Source of the DNA: Uranotaenia lowii
Lineage: Eukaryota > Arthropoda > Insecta > Diptera > Culicidae
Assembly: GCF_029784155.1 (NCBI RefSeq)
Contig: NC_073691.1
Span: forward strand, 24,813,011-24,877,010
Reading direction: 5' to 3'
Length of the DNA: 64,000 nt
The notes under the pieces were generated by a model, which did not search any database, was not told the origin of the DNA, and saw nothing but the letters and a program-made list of their open reading frames with translations. This document shows, piece after piece, positions 12,056 through 23,138 of this stretch. A program made the position numbers and the translations under genes. The number at the start of each line of letters is the position of its first letter. Within the stretch, counting starts at the first letter, position 1.

Positions 12056-12901
12056 GTGGGTCTCTTGAACGCCGAGAGATGTGACTAATGATTTTTTTTA
12101 AATCTGTTCAAACGACTTCTCTTTCGGTATTGAAAACTCCCAAAAATGACAAACGATAAAAAAATTAAAAACGCAAAAGGAAAATACAAGATGATCAATA
12201 AGTCAATCTAATAGAATTCCTAAAGGAGTTAAAGAGGGAAAGCTTAAATATTTTCACTATTTTTTCCCAAAAAAATTGTGCATCATTCAGAAAAAACTTT
12301 CTCTAGAAAAAGTAACCTCATGCATGTTTTTGAATCCGGCTCGCTTGTCTACCCGAAAAATTATGCATAACTAAACGCACTTGCCAACTTAAAAGTTATC
12401 AAAAGAATATTCATTAAGCGTTCACCAGTTATTTCTTATGTCCAGATTAAAAAGCTCTGTAGTACGGCGATGAACATACGCGGGAGTAAGACGAATAAGT
12501 CGTGAAATTTGTATAGAGATTTTCGGCAAAATGTATGAAAAATCGACATACTTTCACTCTTTGTGTTCTAAAATATGTTTCCAGTATGCTAGAAAGCTCA
12601 GATATTCAGGAATTGTAGTTCAAACAATGACAAACAAGTTTGTAGAAGATTGTGACGCGATACAAGTTGACTGTGATGAGTTATCCGAAATTGAATGTGT
12701 GATTTTTTTTTCGAATTTCATTGATATATCTTCCAAATGACCTGAAACTTTCAGAAAGTCATTTTTTCACATAAATGCACCAATCTGGGGGGTGCCGCGT
12801 TGAAAATTTTTGTTTGTAAAAATCATCCCATACAAAGTTGGGCCAGTCTACTGTGGGAACATCACAAAAAATAGCTTTAAAAGGGCAATCCATTGTTGTT
12901 A

Positions 12902-15051
12902 GGGTAAATGATCTTGAGCGGAACTAAATGGCTCAATTCGACGCAACTCGGAACAGTTGATCAAGCGGTATGGCTTTGGGTTATATCCGAACAAATTTTT
13001 TTTCAGTTCAGCGGATAGATCTTGGTTTCTGCTTTCTAATGATGCTTTTTAGAATATTTTAGAGTAAATCCTAATAACTTTAGAGCTTTTTTACTGAAGT
13101 AAGAATTCTGATCTTGAGCGGAACCACGCTGATCTTGAGCGGAACTAAAATATGATCTTGAGCGGAACCATTTACTTCTATCAACATCTTTAATTGCTCT
13201 TATTCCTTATACTTGTGCAACTGTGAAAACTTCGATTAAATTTCATCTTTGAAGATTTTAAAGTTCAAAAATTAATATTTTTACGGGAAAAAAAGAAACT
13301 TAGCGTTCCAAAGCTCAAAATATCCGTTCAAATTTATTTCTTGCTTAAAAAAGTCCAATTTTCCATTAGATGCACTGTATCCTATTTTGAAAGAATCGAT
13401 TCTCTAAACTCATATTTTAGTTTTTTTTTAAGCTCAAAAATTAAATTCGTTAGCATATTTGACTGATTTTTTGAATGTGCGTGTTTAGGATTATACTGCC
13501 CCGAACAACTTTTAAAGGTAACGACAAAGTTAGTTATACAAAAGAAGATGCCTTAAACTACAGATTTTTCAAAAAAAAAACTGTACATTGCTCTAAATCA
13601 ATGTTTTTGAGAAAAAACTCTTTTTTTAATCCTTAATTCCTTCATTCCTTTAATTTTATTGGAAATTCATGATAAATTGGGTCATTTTTATATTTTAGTA
13701 GAGAAAAATCAGATTACGTTGAAAACTTTTCATACTTTTTCTTTTATATTTTAGTTGGGAAAAATCAGTTTACGTTGAAAATCTTTTCATGCTTTTCTAA
13801 TTCAAAGTAAGAAACCTTAATTTTATATTGACCAAAAAAAAAATATAATTATGGAAATCCATTCGAAATTAAAAACTTCTGTGAAATCTGTTAATATTTC
13901 AAAATATCGTGTTCTGTGACACAGATGCTGTGATAAAAGTTTCCTCAAAATTTTGTTAAATAACATATTCTACGTGATTTCGGTAATTTTGCTATAAGCA
14001 ACTTATTCATAGAATAAAGTTCGTTATAAATTCCAGTTTCTAATGAATCACGTTAACGAATCACGTACAAGGCCACCAAAAATAGCCTACCCGGTGTGCT
14101 TTGCTACACTTTGTAAAACTAAAAGAAAATGTGTAAAAAAAACAATTTGAATTTTTGTTTATTAGATAGTTTATCGTTTTCAATTGGAATGTGAACATCT
14201 TAAACAATCTCTTTAAATGAAAGCTACTTCATAAAGTACGAAAATTTAGTAATGGCATTGAAGATTTATTCTTATTCTGAAATAATGACTTAACTTTATT
14301 GGCTTCAATAGTTCTCGAATTATGACAAAAAATATGTATGAAAGCCTTTCTCCTCCTTCTCGTCGTCCTTCTGAAAGAAAGATTCAAAAACACATTTCTT
14401 GAATCCCAAAAAATTAACACTTTTGGTGTGCCTAGTTTGGTACGCTGTGACACCAATTAATTAGTTTTTGTTCTATTCGAACTTAATTTTACATTTTTTC
14501 TTTCCCTAAAGCTGATAGAATAAGAAATATACAAATGTGCTGCATACATTCAGGGGTAAAACTGCGTGTGAGACATTAGGCATAAGGCAGCGCACCTAGC
14601 GGTTTTTTTCGGAAGCTAGTAGTTCCGCTCAAGATCAAAGATGGTTCCACTCAAGATCATATTTTACTTTTAAAAACTACGCTATTAATTGATGTTCTGA
14701 TGGAATTTTTTTTACAAAAACCTGAATAATGCTTTTTAATGAGTTTTTCTACCATTTTAATCATTGAGAATTAGTTTACAACGTTCAAGGGTGACATAAA
14801 TTAACGTTCAAAGTCAGCGTAGATTGATGAAAATTGCAGCAATAATGCGTATGTTTTTAAATCTTCTAATAACATTATTTCAGTTAATAAATTTTAGCAA
14901 AAATGTCGATGCTTGTATGAAAAGATCTTGAAAAAGTGTTTTTTCAACAATTCGGTAAGATTCATAAACAATCATTGCATAGAACTTAGAAAAAGTAAAT
15001 GGTTCCGCTCAAGATCAGATTTTGACTAGTTCCGCTCAAGATCATTTACCC
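12902..15051. mobile_element. 2.15 kb non-autonomous DNA element, TA target duplication
   Basis: The ends are perfect 25 bp inverted repeats beginning GGGTAAATGATCTTGAGCGG, flanked by TA at 12900-12901 and 15052-15053. Inside, the 15-mer GATCTTGAGCGGAAC occurs four times near the left end (12910, 13110, 13131, 13154). Its complement occurs four times near the right end (14622, 14644 with one mismatch, 15002, 15029). Such subterminal repeats are typical of transposase binding sites. The 2 kb interior is AT-rich and has no transposase frame. The TA duplication points to Tc1/mariner-like mobilisation, but the superfamily is not proven. Confidence 0.85.
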
Positions 15052-15119
15052 TACTATGTAAATGTTAAAGAAAAGCATAATTTATCAACTTTTCATTAAG
15101 AATCTTTAAAATCCGTTTT

Positions 15120-15510
15120 TGTTGAGATTTGTCCAATCGAAGCAATCGATGGGACAAATAACAACATACACATAATAAACACACAATCAAATATGTAACC
15201 ATAGGGATGGTTTTCCTATAAATAGGATGTTAGGATAGTCAAATAAAGTATTCCAAGTTCCACGGTGTACAATATAATAAGGTGATATCTTCCCGATAAT
15301 ATCGTCATTACTATCCATCTAGTGATCTACGCGCGCAAAACTTTTTGCCTGGAACGCTATAGGCAGATAGTAATGACGTCACTAGTTTGCATTAAAAAGA
15401 GTTGTTTACTCGTGTTAGTAGCCTACCTTATATACTTATACCGTGTCCAAGTTCTACCACCAAGTAGTCAAGTTCTCTCCTTTCCACTGCCCAAAGTGCT
15501 TCCAACAACA
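15120..15510 (+). repeat. 5' LTR of the copia-type element (contains a MITE)
   Basis: 391 bp, of which 194 bp are a later insertion plus its 9 bp duplication. Without the insert it matches the 197 bp 3' LTR with few differences, for example around 15173-15190 and at AAAGTGCTTCC versus AAAGCGCTTCC. Confidence 0.9.
15261..15445. mobile_element. 185 bp MITE nested in the 5' LTR
   Basis: The insert begins CACGGTGTACAATATAATAAGG and ends CCTTATATACTTATACCGTG, which are imperfect inverted repeats. It is flanked by the 9 bp direct duplication TCCAAGTTC (15252-15260 and 15446-15454). The undisturbed sequence is present in the 3' LTR, so the insertion can be read exactly. A 9 bp duplication is usual for Mutator-like elements; 8 bp would suggest hAT. 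Confidence 0.85.
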
Positions 15511-15519
15511 GGTTATGGG

Positions 15520-16510
15520 CCCAGCACTAGTGGAAAGGAGGAGTGGAATCAGTAGTGGCAGGTTAACCAGTCGAGAAGCCAATGGGAGGACGAGCCAGCG
15601 CCGGGAATCCAAGGAAACGACGTCGAGCCAGAACCATGTGAGGTTGTCGGACCAGGAGCCTGGTAGGTCGTCGGACCGGGAAGCCAGCTGGAGGTCAGCA
15701 AGCCAGGAGACACGGGAGGGAGGTCGTCGGGCAGGTGCTTTGGAGGGTCGTTGGTCCGGAGCCATTGAGAGCGGACTGGAATCACTGGCGGTTCGTCGTG
15801 CCAGGAGCCATCTGGAAGGTCGTTGGACCGGGAAGCCAGGTGGAGGTCGACAAGCCAGGGAAAACGGTGGTCGTTGGACAGGTGCCAAGGAAGGTCGTTG
15901 GGGCGAATCCATTGCGGGCTGACCGGAATCCATAGGAAGGTCGGCGAGCCAGGAGCCAGAGGAAGGTCGTCGTGCCATTGGGGAGGCGTCGAGCCAATAG
16001 GAGAGCGTCGAGCCGGAACCAAACAAGGTCGTCGGGCCGGAGCCACTGGGAGGTCGTCGGACCAGAGCCACTGGTAGGTCGTCGGACCGGAAGCCATGGA
16101 AGGTAGGCGGGCCGGTATCATAGAAAGTCGTTAAGTCAGGAACAAAGCATTGATCGTCGAGTCAGGAGCCACTGGAGGACTTACGAGCGGGGTACCACGG
16201 AAGGTCGTCAAGCCGGTGCCATGGAAGGTCGTCGTACCGGAATGCCAAGTGGAGGTCGTCGGCCTGAAACCACTGGGAGGCGCAGGCCTCAGGAAAGGCG
16301 TCGAGGCGAAGGAGAAAGCTTCGAGCCGCAGGAAGAGCACTGAGACCAAAGCCATGGAAGGTCGGCGGGCCAGAGCCATTGGGAGGTCGTCGTGCCAGAT
16401 CCCGGTGGAGGTCGTCAAACTGGAGCCATGGAAGGGGAGAGAGCGTATTCCGGTGCGTGCATTGAAGAGTAGCATCTCCAACTTCAGCAGGAGCCGCCGG
16501 AGGTAGTTAA
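15520..16510. repeat. GC-rich minisatellite inside the LTR element
   Basis: Variable units of about 28-36 bp are built on GGTCGTCGGACCGG and GGAGCCACTGG words. Long frames are open on both strands because the unit rarely contains a stop codon. Composition is sharply GC-rich against AT-rich flanks. I do not regard the open frames as genes. Confidence 0.8.
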
Positions 16511-16540
16511 AAGACTGCGAATGTGTATGTTGAGGAGGAG

Positions 16541-16737
16541 TGTTGAGATTTGTCCAATCGAAGCAATCGATGGGACAAATAACAACATACACATAAAAAA
16601 TAAACAATCAAATATGTAACCATAGGGATGGTTTTCCTATAAATAGGATGTTAGGATAGTCAAATAAAGTATTCCAAGTTCTACCACCAAGTAGTCAAGG
16701 TCTCTCCTTTCCACTGCCCAAAGCGCTTCCAACAACA
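16541..16737 (+). repeat. 3' LTR of the copia-type element
   Basis: 197 bp, TG...CA ends, preceded by the purine tract GAGGAGGAG at 16532-16540 and followed by the target duplication GTTTT. It contains AATAAAG near 16670 that could serve as a poly(A) signal. Confidence 0.9.
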
Positions 16738-17350
16738 GTTTTTAAGATCTAAGTAGTCTGTGCTCAATCTAGTTTTTTTTTTTGGCTTATTCTGTTGGTT
16801 CTTGGGGAAACATTGAATCAGCAGTGAAAAATTTCCAAGCCAATTATTCATTTTTATTAAGTTTTGAAAATTCGTTCCTCTGTATTCATTGTTTTTCCAA
16901 ATAATACTTTTTAGGATTGAATTGATAAGTTTTCGGAAATACGTTACGGATTTTTTTTTTTAATTAGCCACAGAATTATACGCGCCTCTTTTTAATTGAT
17001 GAAAAAATTAATTTTCGGTTTACTAAAAATCTAAAGAACTATTATTTTACCTACCAATGACTTATTTGATACAGTAACTAGTCACGATAGAAGACGATAT
17101 TTCAAAATTGGATAGTATATCATTCGAGTGTTTGTCAACTTTTCAATTGCGTCATTCATCCTTGTTTGGAAATTTTACACTCATGATGATATTTCGCGTG
17201 AGCTTTCATTACGTCGTATGAAACAAAATGTAAACAAACAAAAAATACTAAATCCAACATAAACTAGTCGCAACTTTTTTCCATTTAGAATATTTGTAGT
17301 CTGGACTGAATATTCTCTGTGTGAAATATAAATCTTAAAGTTGTTTTGAT

Positions 17351-18177
17351 AACAAGAATAGTGTTCTGAAGGTTCACTTTATGAAATTTCGTTGGTTCGG
17401 GAGGACCTACAAAAAGAGTGTTTTGAAGGTTCACTTTATGAAGTTTCGTTGGATCGGGAGGACCAACAAGAAGAGTGTTCCGAAGGTTCACTACATGATT
17501 TTCGTTGGATCGGGAGGACCAACAAGAAGAGTGTTCCGAAGGTTCACTACATGAATTTTCGTTAAATCGGGAGGACCAACATGAAGAGTGTTCTGAAGGT
17601 TCACTTAATGAATTTTTGTTGGATCGGGAGGACCAATAAAAAAATTTATTTGAAGGTTGACTCTATGAAGTTTTGTTGGATCGGGAGGACCAACAAGAAA
17701 ACTGTTCTGAAGGTTCACTCAATGAATTTACGTTGGATCGTGAGGACCAATAAGAAAGTATTCTGAAGATTGACTTAATAAATTTTCGTTGGATTGAGAG
17801 GACCAACTTCAAGAATGTTCTGAAGGTTCACTTTATGAATTTTCGTTGGATCGAGAGGACCAACAAGAAGAGTGTTCTGAAGGTTCACTCAACGAATTTT
17901 TATTGTTTCGGGAGGACCAACAACATAAGTGTTCTGAAGGTTCACTAAATGATTTTTTTTTTGATAGGGAGGACCAACAAGAAAAGTGTTGTGAAGGTTC
18001 GCTGAATGAATTTTCGTTGGATCGGGAAGACCAACCAGAAAAATGCTCTTAAGATTCACTTAACGAGTTTTTGTTAGATCGGGAGGACCAACAAGAAAAA
18101 CGTTCTGAAGGATCAATTAAGAAGGGTGTTCTCAAGGTTCACTTTATGAATTTCATTTGGATCGGGAGAAAAGAAAA
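17351..18177. repeat. Minisatellite, ~57-60 bp unit, about 14 copies
   Basis: The repeated words are GTGTTCTGAAGGTTCACT, ATGAATTTTCGTTGGATCGG and GAGGACCAACAAGAAGA. Copies vary by point changes and 1-3 bp indels, so reading frames open and close on both strands without meaning. The array lies between the copia-type element and the NF-YC start exon. Confidence 0.85.
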
Positions 18178-18675
18178 GTGTCATAAATTTTAAAGTTTTC
18201 TTGTATTTGTCGAACATTTATTTCACTCATTAAGACACAACTTCTGAACAACTAATTAGGCAAGAACGGACTTTGTGAGATACGATGATTGAATTTTTTG
18301 ACGAAGACGAGATGTTTTTTGTGTTTTTCAACATCGTTTAAGAAAATGTTCACATTGGTCAGAAAATGACTTTTTTGAGTCTTTCAAAAGTTATGGCCCT
18401 TCGATTTATTTTATAACGATTTTACATTTTTTTTCGACACATTGTTCATTGGGTGTGGGGGAATGTTTCTGATGTATTCATACTCAAGAAATTGTTAGAA
18501 TTTCAAAATATTAAGAAATATCAGCGTCTTCCCAAAATGTTTTGTATCTTGGACAAAGTTTATCAAAATTACTCACAAACACTGTACAGCTGAGATAAAT
18601 GATTGAACAAAGAATTAAAATCCCGCGAAAAAAAAACAAAACTGATCATCTTATCTCTATCTTCATCGCTACAGG

Positions 18676-19972
18676 ATGGCTAGCACCAGTGGAACTACTG
18701 ATACCGAGAAGATGACCGAAGCCGAACGGCACTTGCAAGAGTTTTGGCCAGCAGTATCCCGAGAAATGGTACGGGTTAAACACGTCGAACCGGGAAACCA
18801 AGTCCTACCGCTGGCTCGCATCAAAAAGATCATGAAACTGGACGAAGATGTCAAGATGATATCGGCCGAAGCCCCACTCCTATTTGCCAAAGCAGCGGAG
18901 ATTTTTATCCAGGAGCTAACTTTGCGCGCCTGGGTCCACACCGAAGACAACAAGCGCCGGACGCTTCAACGCAGTGACATCGCCATGGCTATAGCGAAAT
19001 ATGACATGTTCGATTTTCTTATTGACATTGTCCCGAGGGACGAGATCAAACCGGCCCGGAGGGATTTCGATGCAGCAAAAGCTGCTGCCAGTACGTCTCA
19101 GGACGATACCCAGAATGTGCAGTACTACTTTCAGCTGGCCCAGCAACACCAGCAGGCACTCCAGCAGGGAACATCTGCGGGGACAAGTGGACCCAGCACC
19201 AGTACTGCGACTGTTGTTTCGAGCAGCAGTACGATTGTACCAACGAATACGACTGTTCCTAGCATCGTGCAGCTGCAAACGTCTCCAGGAATAACACATC
19301 AAATTGCTGTTGCAAATCCCGGGCAAACTGCACAGATTCAGACCATCCAACAACCGGCACCTCAGGTTAGTTACTTAATTAGTCATTAGATTTACAAACC
19401 TCATGAATTCTGTTTTTTCCGAATTTCTTTCTAGATTATTGGATCCGCAACAATTAATCCTACGCAGTTGATTCAGGGTACACCTCTACAGCTTGTTCAA
19501 CAAGTGCTGACACCTACCGGTGAAATCACACACATTCCGGTAAGTCTAGTTTAGTAGACTAAGAAACAACTTAACTAATCCCTCTACATTTTACTTACAA
19601 ATTCAGATCCCCCTCACGCAAAACCAGCTGAACCTGATCCGGGCAAATATGCAGCTGGGAGCGGTTCCAGTGACGGGCAATACCGTGACCGGTCAGCTCA
19701 CGGCAACGAACCCCGGAACCGGGCAGCCGATCATCATCCAGACGGCCGCCCCCACGATACAAACGGCGCACCCCACTCTCATTCAAACCGGACAACCGAC
19801 CGAAGTATTTCTGCAGCAGCTACAGCAACACCAACAGCAGCAGCAGCAACAGCAACAACATCAGCAGCAACACCATCCACAATTGCAGCAAGTGCAACTG
19901 CAACAGCATCAGCTGATTCAACATCACCAACAACATCCGGTGCAGCAACAGCAACATCAACAACAGCAGTAG
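18676..19972 (+). CDS. Nf-YC: Nuclear transcription factor Y subunit gamma (NF-YC)
   Basis: Exons 18676-19365, 19435-19539 and 19607-19972 join in phase 0 with GT-AG junctions and give 386 residues. Residues about 44-118 form the H2A-like histone fold of NF-YC, with [20 protein letters not shown], then [12 protein letters not shown] and [11 protein letters not shown]. The tail is rich in Gln, Thr and Ser, as in the family's transactivation region, and ends in long CAG/CAA glutamine runs. NF-YC pairs with NF-YB, and the dimer recruits NF-YA to bind CCAAT promoters in the nucleus. The ATG directly follows an acceptor (CTACAG|G), so at least one 5' UTR exon lies upstream. Stop TAG is followed by AATAAA about 210 bp downstream. 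Family assignment is secure. Confidence 0.95.
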
Positions 19973-20179
19973 TAGTAGTAAGTGTTTAAGCTGGTTTGAA
20001 CCTATGGTAAGTTAAATTTAAAATATAGTATAGATTATAAGCAATGCATTTCATAACTCACACAGGAAGAGTTAACAAAATGTTACGTGTAAATATTTTT
20101 TTAAACTGTACACATCTGTCGTATGTTTGTCCTGAAGAACCAAGTTCGGCATAGTTTAATTTCTTTATTTTTTCTAAGA

Positions 20180-20185
20180 AATAAA
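20180..20185 (+). terminator. Poly(A) signal of NF-YC
   Basis: AATAAA lies 207 bp after the stop codon, on the same strand, in AT-rich 3' UTR, and is followed by a GT-rich stretch (ACATGTTAGTGGAGTG). The region from there to about 20640 shows no gene. Confidence 0.6.
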
Positions 20186-20639
20186 ACAACTGTACATGTT
20201 AGTGGAGTGCAACAATGTAAATTTTATTTGGTTTTTTTCTGTGCGTATGTGAAACTATCACATTTACTGATAATAGTTAGTTAGGTTGAGTTCAACATGA
20301 AACGTTACTAGCTGTAAAAATTTAACGTTGACATCAGCTAACGGTTCCTTATATCGTTAGTTTCGGTCTGTATAGAGTCGATTTTATTTTTAAATATATT
20401 TCGTACTGATTTAAATTTCGAATTCAAAAAGCAGAAGACTACAAACCTTCTTCCATACTCTGCTGTTTATTTTGATTTTTCCTCGCCTAAGGTTTTGGAA
20501 TGATAATACAATATGCTGAATTATGTTAAACCATTTACGTTGGTTTCTGCAAGGGTTTTTATAAGAGTTAAGTTCGTCGGATCACCTTACTGATCCATTT
20601 GGAGTCTCATATGGGGGACGACCCTGTTCAGGATCACCT

Positions 20640-22422
20640 TACATTGCACACTCAGCTACGGTTGGGGCGCAGGAGCCCACGACATCGAGCCAGTACCGAA
20701 CGAGGAACTTGTGGCTATCGCTAAGAAAACTTGCGGTTAATAAGGCCCCTGGTGCGGACGGAATCCCAAATGCAGTGCTGAAAATGGCGGTACAGACCAT
20801 TCCGGATACTTTCCGAGTGGTGCTACAAAAGTGTCGCAACGAGGAATCTTTTCCCAATCCGTGGATAACGGCAAAGTTTGTGCTACTACCGAAACCTGGG
20901 AAACCACCAGGGCATCCATCAACGTATAGATCTATTTGTCTACTGGACACCCTTGATGAGCTACTGGAGAGGATAATATTCAACAGACTTATTATCTACA
21001 TGGAAGGCCAAAGTGATGTAGCGGAAAGTTCGGTTTTCGGAAAGGGAGATCTACGGTGGACGCCATCCGAATGGTGACAGAGTACGCGAAGCGCGCCTAT
21101 CAAAAGAAACGACACTGCGCAATTATTGTGACGGTCGACGTGAAAAATGTGTTCGACAATGGCTTGCGTGCTTCAAAGGATGCGTGTTCCCAACACCCTC
21201 TGCAGGATAATAGGAATCTTCTTCGATAATCGAGTCCTGACGTACGAAACCGAAACTGGGCTACGATCTACTGCACTAACAGCGGGTGTTCCACAGGGTT
21301 CCATGCTCAGACCTGTTCTTTGGAATGCCATGTATAATGAAATGTTAACGATGAAACTACCGAAACAGGCGTGCAGATAGTCGGATTTGCTGACGCCCAC
21401 GATCACCGGCGGAACAATCGAGGAAGTTGAAGACCTTTCAACGGTGTCCGTAGAAAGGGTTGGCATCTGGATGGAGGGAGTTGAGCTTCAGATAGGTCAC
21501 CATAAAACCGAAGTTCTGCTCGTAACCAACAAAATAGTTGTGCCGCACATGGATATTACTGTTGGAGGACACACGACATCTTCGAAACAGCAGCTGAAAT
21601 ACCTTGGAGTAATGGTCGGCAATCGCTTAAGTTTTGGTGCGCATGTAAAATACTGTTGTGAAAGTGCATCGAAAGTAATCGATTCATTGGCCTGGATTAT
21701 GCCGAACTGCCATGGTCCAAAAAGTAGCAAGAGACGTCTCCTTGCAAGCGTAGCGCTATCGAAATTACGATACGGAGGAACGATCTGGATTTCCGCCATA
21801 GACGTAGAGCGCAACAGATCCATATTACGGAGCACATACGAACTTTCCTGTGCATTGTCATTACACGCAGCTTTTGTCATTGTGGACATTATTTCCAGCA
21901 GAGGAGCTGTCAAAGCAGTGCTAAAGCTCAACGAGTAGTTTCAATGCACAAGTGGCTGGAGCAATAGGACGCATCGGACAACGCATATGCTAATCCCGCG
22001 ACTTCCAGACTGGGTAAATCGGATGTATGGAGAGGTCTGCTTTTACCTGACGCAGTTCCTTTCGGGTCATGGGTGCTTTAAGCAAAACCTTCATCGGTTT
22101 AAGCTTATCGCCTTAGCCCGGATTGCGTAGATACGGAGGAATCAGCAGAACATTTGATCTTTTTCTGCCCCTGGTGCGATTCAAGTCGTCATCAACTACA
22201 AAGTTTGTACGCTGAAAATGTTGTGAGTGAAATGTGTCGTGACGAACGGTTGTGGCGTGCTAAAGGTGACGAAACCTTGCAAATCATGCGCGATCATTAC
22301 GAATCAGGAAAGATGATGAACGGAGAGAGCGAGATAGTCAACCTAACTTGACAAGCTAAAGGAAGCGATAACACCACTATTCAAAAGCAACGCGATCTCA
22401 GGGCGCGGAATAACCCTTATCT
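20640..22422 (+). mobile_element. R1-like LINE remnant (reverse transcriptase)
   Basis: Broken frames encode reverse transcriptase blocks in order: KAPGADGIPN, then LLPKPGKPPG, then GVPQGS, then a degraded active site, then HHKTEVLLVT, LKYLGVMV, and a C-terminal domain. The active-site aspartate pair is reduced to FADA in the relevant frame near 21380. Several frameshifts and stops separate the blocks, so the copy is dead. The pattern fits the R1 clade of non-LTR retrotransposons. The 3' part is cut by the element at 22425. Confidence 0.8.
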
Positions 22423-22424
22423 TA

Positions 22425-23138
22425 CACTCAGAGGAAATTTTATTATAAATTTCATAAGATACATCTTATGAACCACTTTTTTGCGTCCAAACTAATTTTT
22501 CATAAGAGTCTTTTGAAATTCTTTCAATTTCCATACGATGTTCTTATGAAAAATAGAAGAAACGGCATTGTGAAAAAATTATGAACACATTCATTCATAG
22601 CATCAGTTTTTTTTTTCATTATCTAACAGTACGAAGCAATCGCCAGTTCATAGTTATTATAGTTTTCCTTCAATGTTAAATGTTATTGTTATCTCCGGAA
22701 TGGTAAGTTCGATTTGATGTTTTTGGTGTGAACGTTGAATATATTAGTAAACTAAAATGCATTATTTGTTTACTTTTCAGCAAGCTGATCGGCAAAAAAC
22801 GAAAGGTCGAAGATTAAAATGCGGCAAAAAAAAATTTGATGGAGCTGTCTGTTGATGCGCTGCTGATGGTGACCATGAAGGATTTAATTTTAAACAAATT
22901 TGGCAAACAATAAAGTGAATGTTTTCAGCATGAAATATCGAGAATTTTTCTTATTAGAAAGTGATTTACTGTTTCCATAAGAATCTCTTATGAAAAGCAA
23001 CAACCTCTCATTGAAGTAGGCGTTCATCTTCAGAGTTCATTCGCGTCATAAGACAATCTTATGAATTTCATTAATTTTTCTTATGGCGCCACTTCATAAG
23101 AGAATCTTATGGCATACATAATAGTATTTTTCTGAGTG
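22425..23138. mobile_element. 714 bp TA-flanked element carrying a spliced gene fragment
   Basis: Imperfect inverted ends begin CACTCAGA and are flanked by TA at 22423-22424 and 23139-23140. Internal words such as CATAAGATTCTTATG recur as short palindromes near both ends. The middle resembles a gene fragment: an ATG frame reaching GGAATG|GTAAGT near 22702, an intron of about 80 bp ending TTTTCAG near 22780, then a basic segment (KTKGRRLKCGKK), an A-run, and a frame ending LILNKFGKQ before TAA at about 22910, overlapping AATAAA. The frame changes across the A-run. No transposase is seen. Confidence 0.7.

Larger units (their letters stand above)
15120..16737 (+). mobile_element. Short copia-type non-autonomous LTR element (TRIM-like)
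   Basis: Two LTRs (15120-15510 and 16541-16737) begin TGTTGAGATTTG and end TCCAACAACA. The 5 bp target duplication GTTTT flanks the element (15115-15119 and 16738-16742). Right after the 5' LTR lies GGTTATGGGCCCAGC, the primer-binding type of Drosophila copia, which is primed by a 5' half of initiator tRNA-Met (from memory). A purine tract GAGGAGGAG precedes the 3' LTR. The ~1 kb interior is a GC-rich minisatellite with no gag or pol, so movement would need a helper in trans. The 5' LTR is longer than the 3' LTR because a MITE inserted into it. Confidence 0.9.

Noticed and set aside
15443..16607. Long overlapping open frames on both strands (up to 205 codons)
   Set aside because: They lie wholly within the LTR element's GC-rich minisatellite, have low-complexity translations in every frame, and show no start context or domain.
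17285..18052. Several 60-70 codon frames in the 57-60 bp repeat
   Set aside because: They are translations of the minisatellite in different registers, and indels between copies break every frame.
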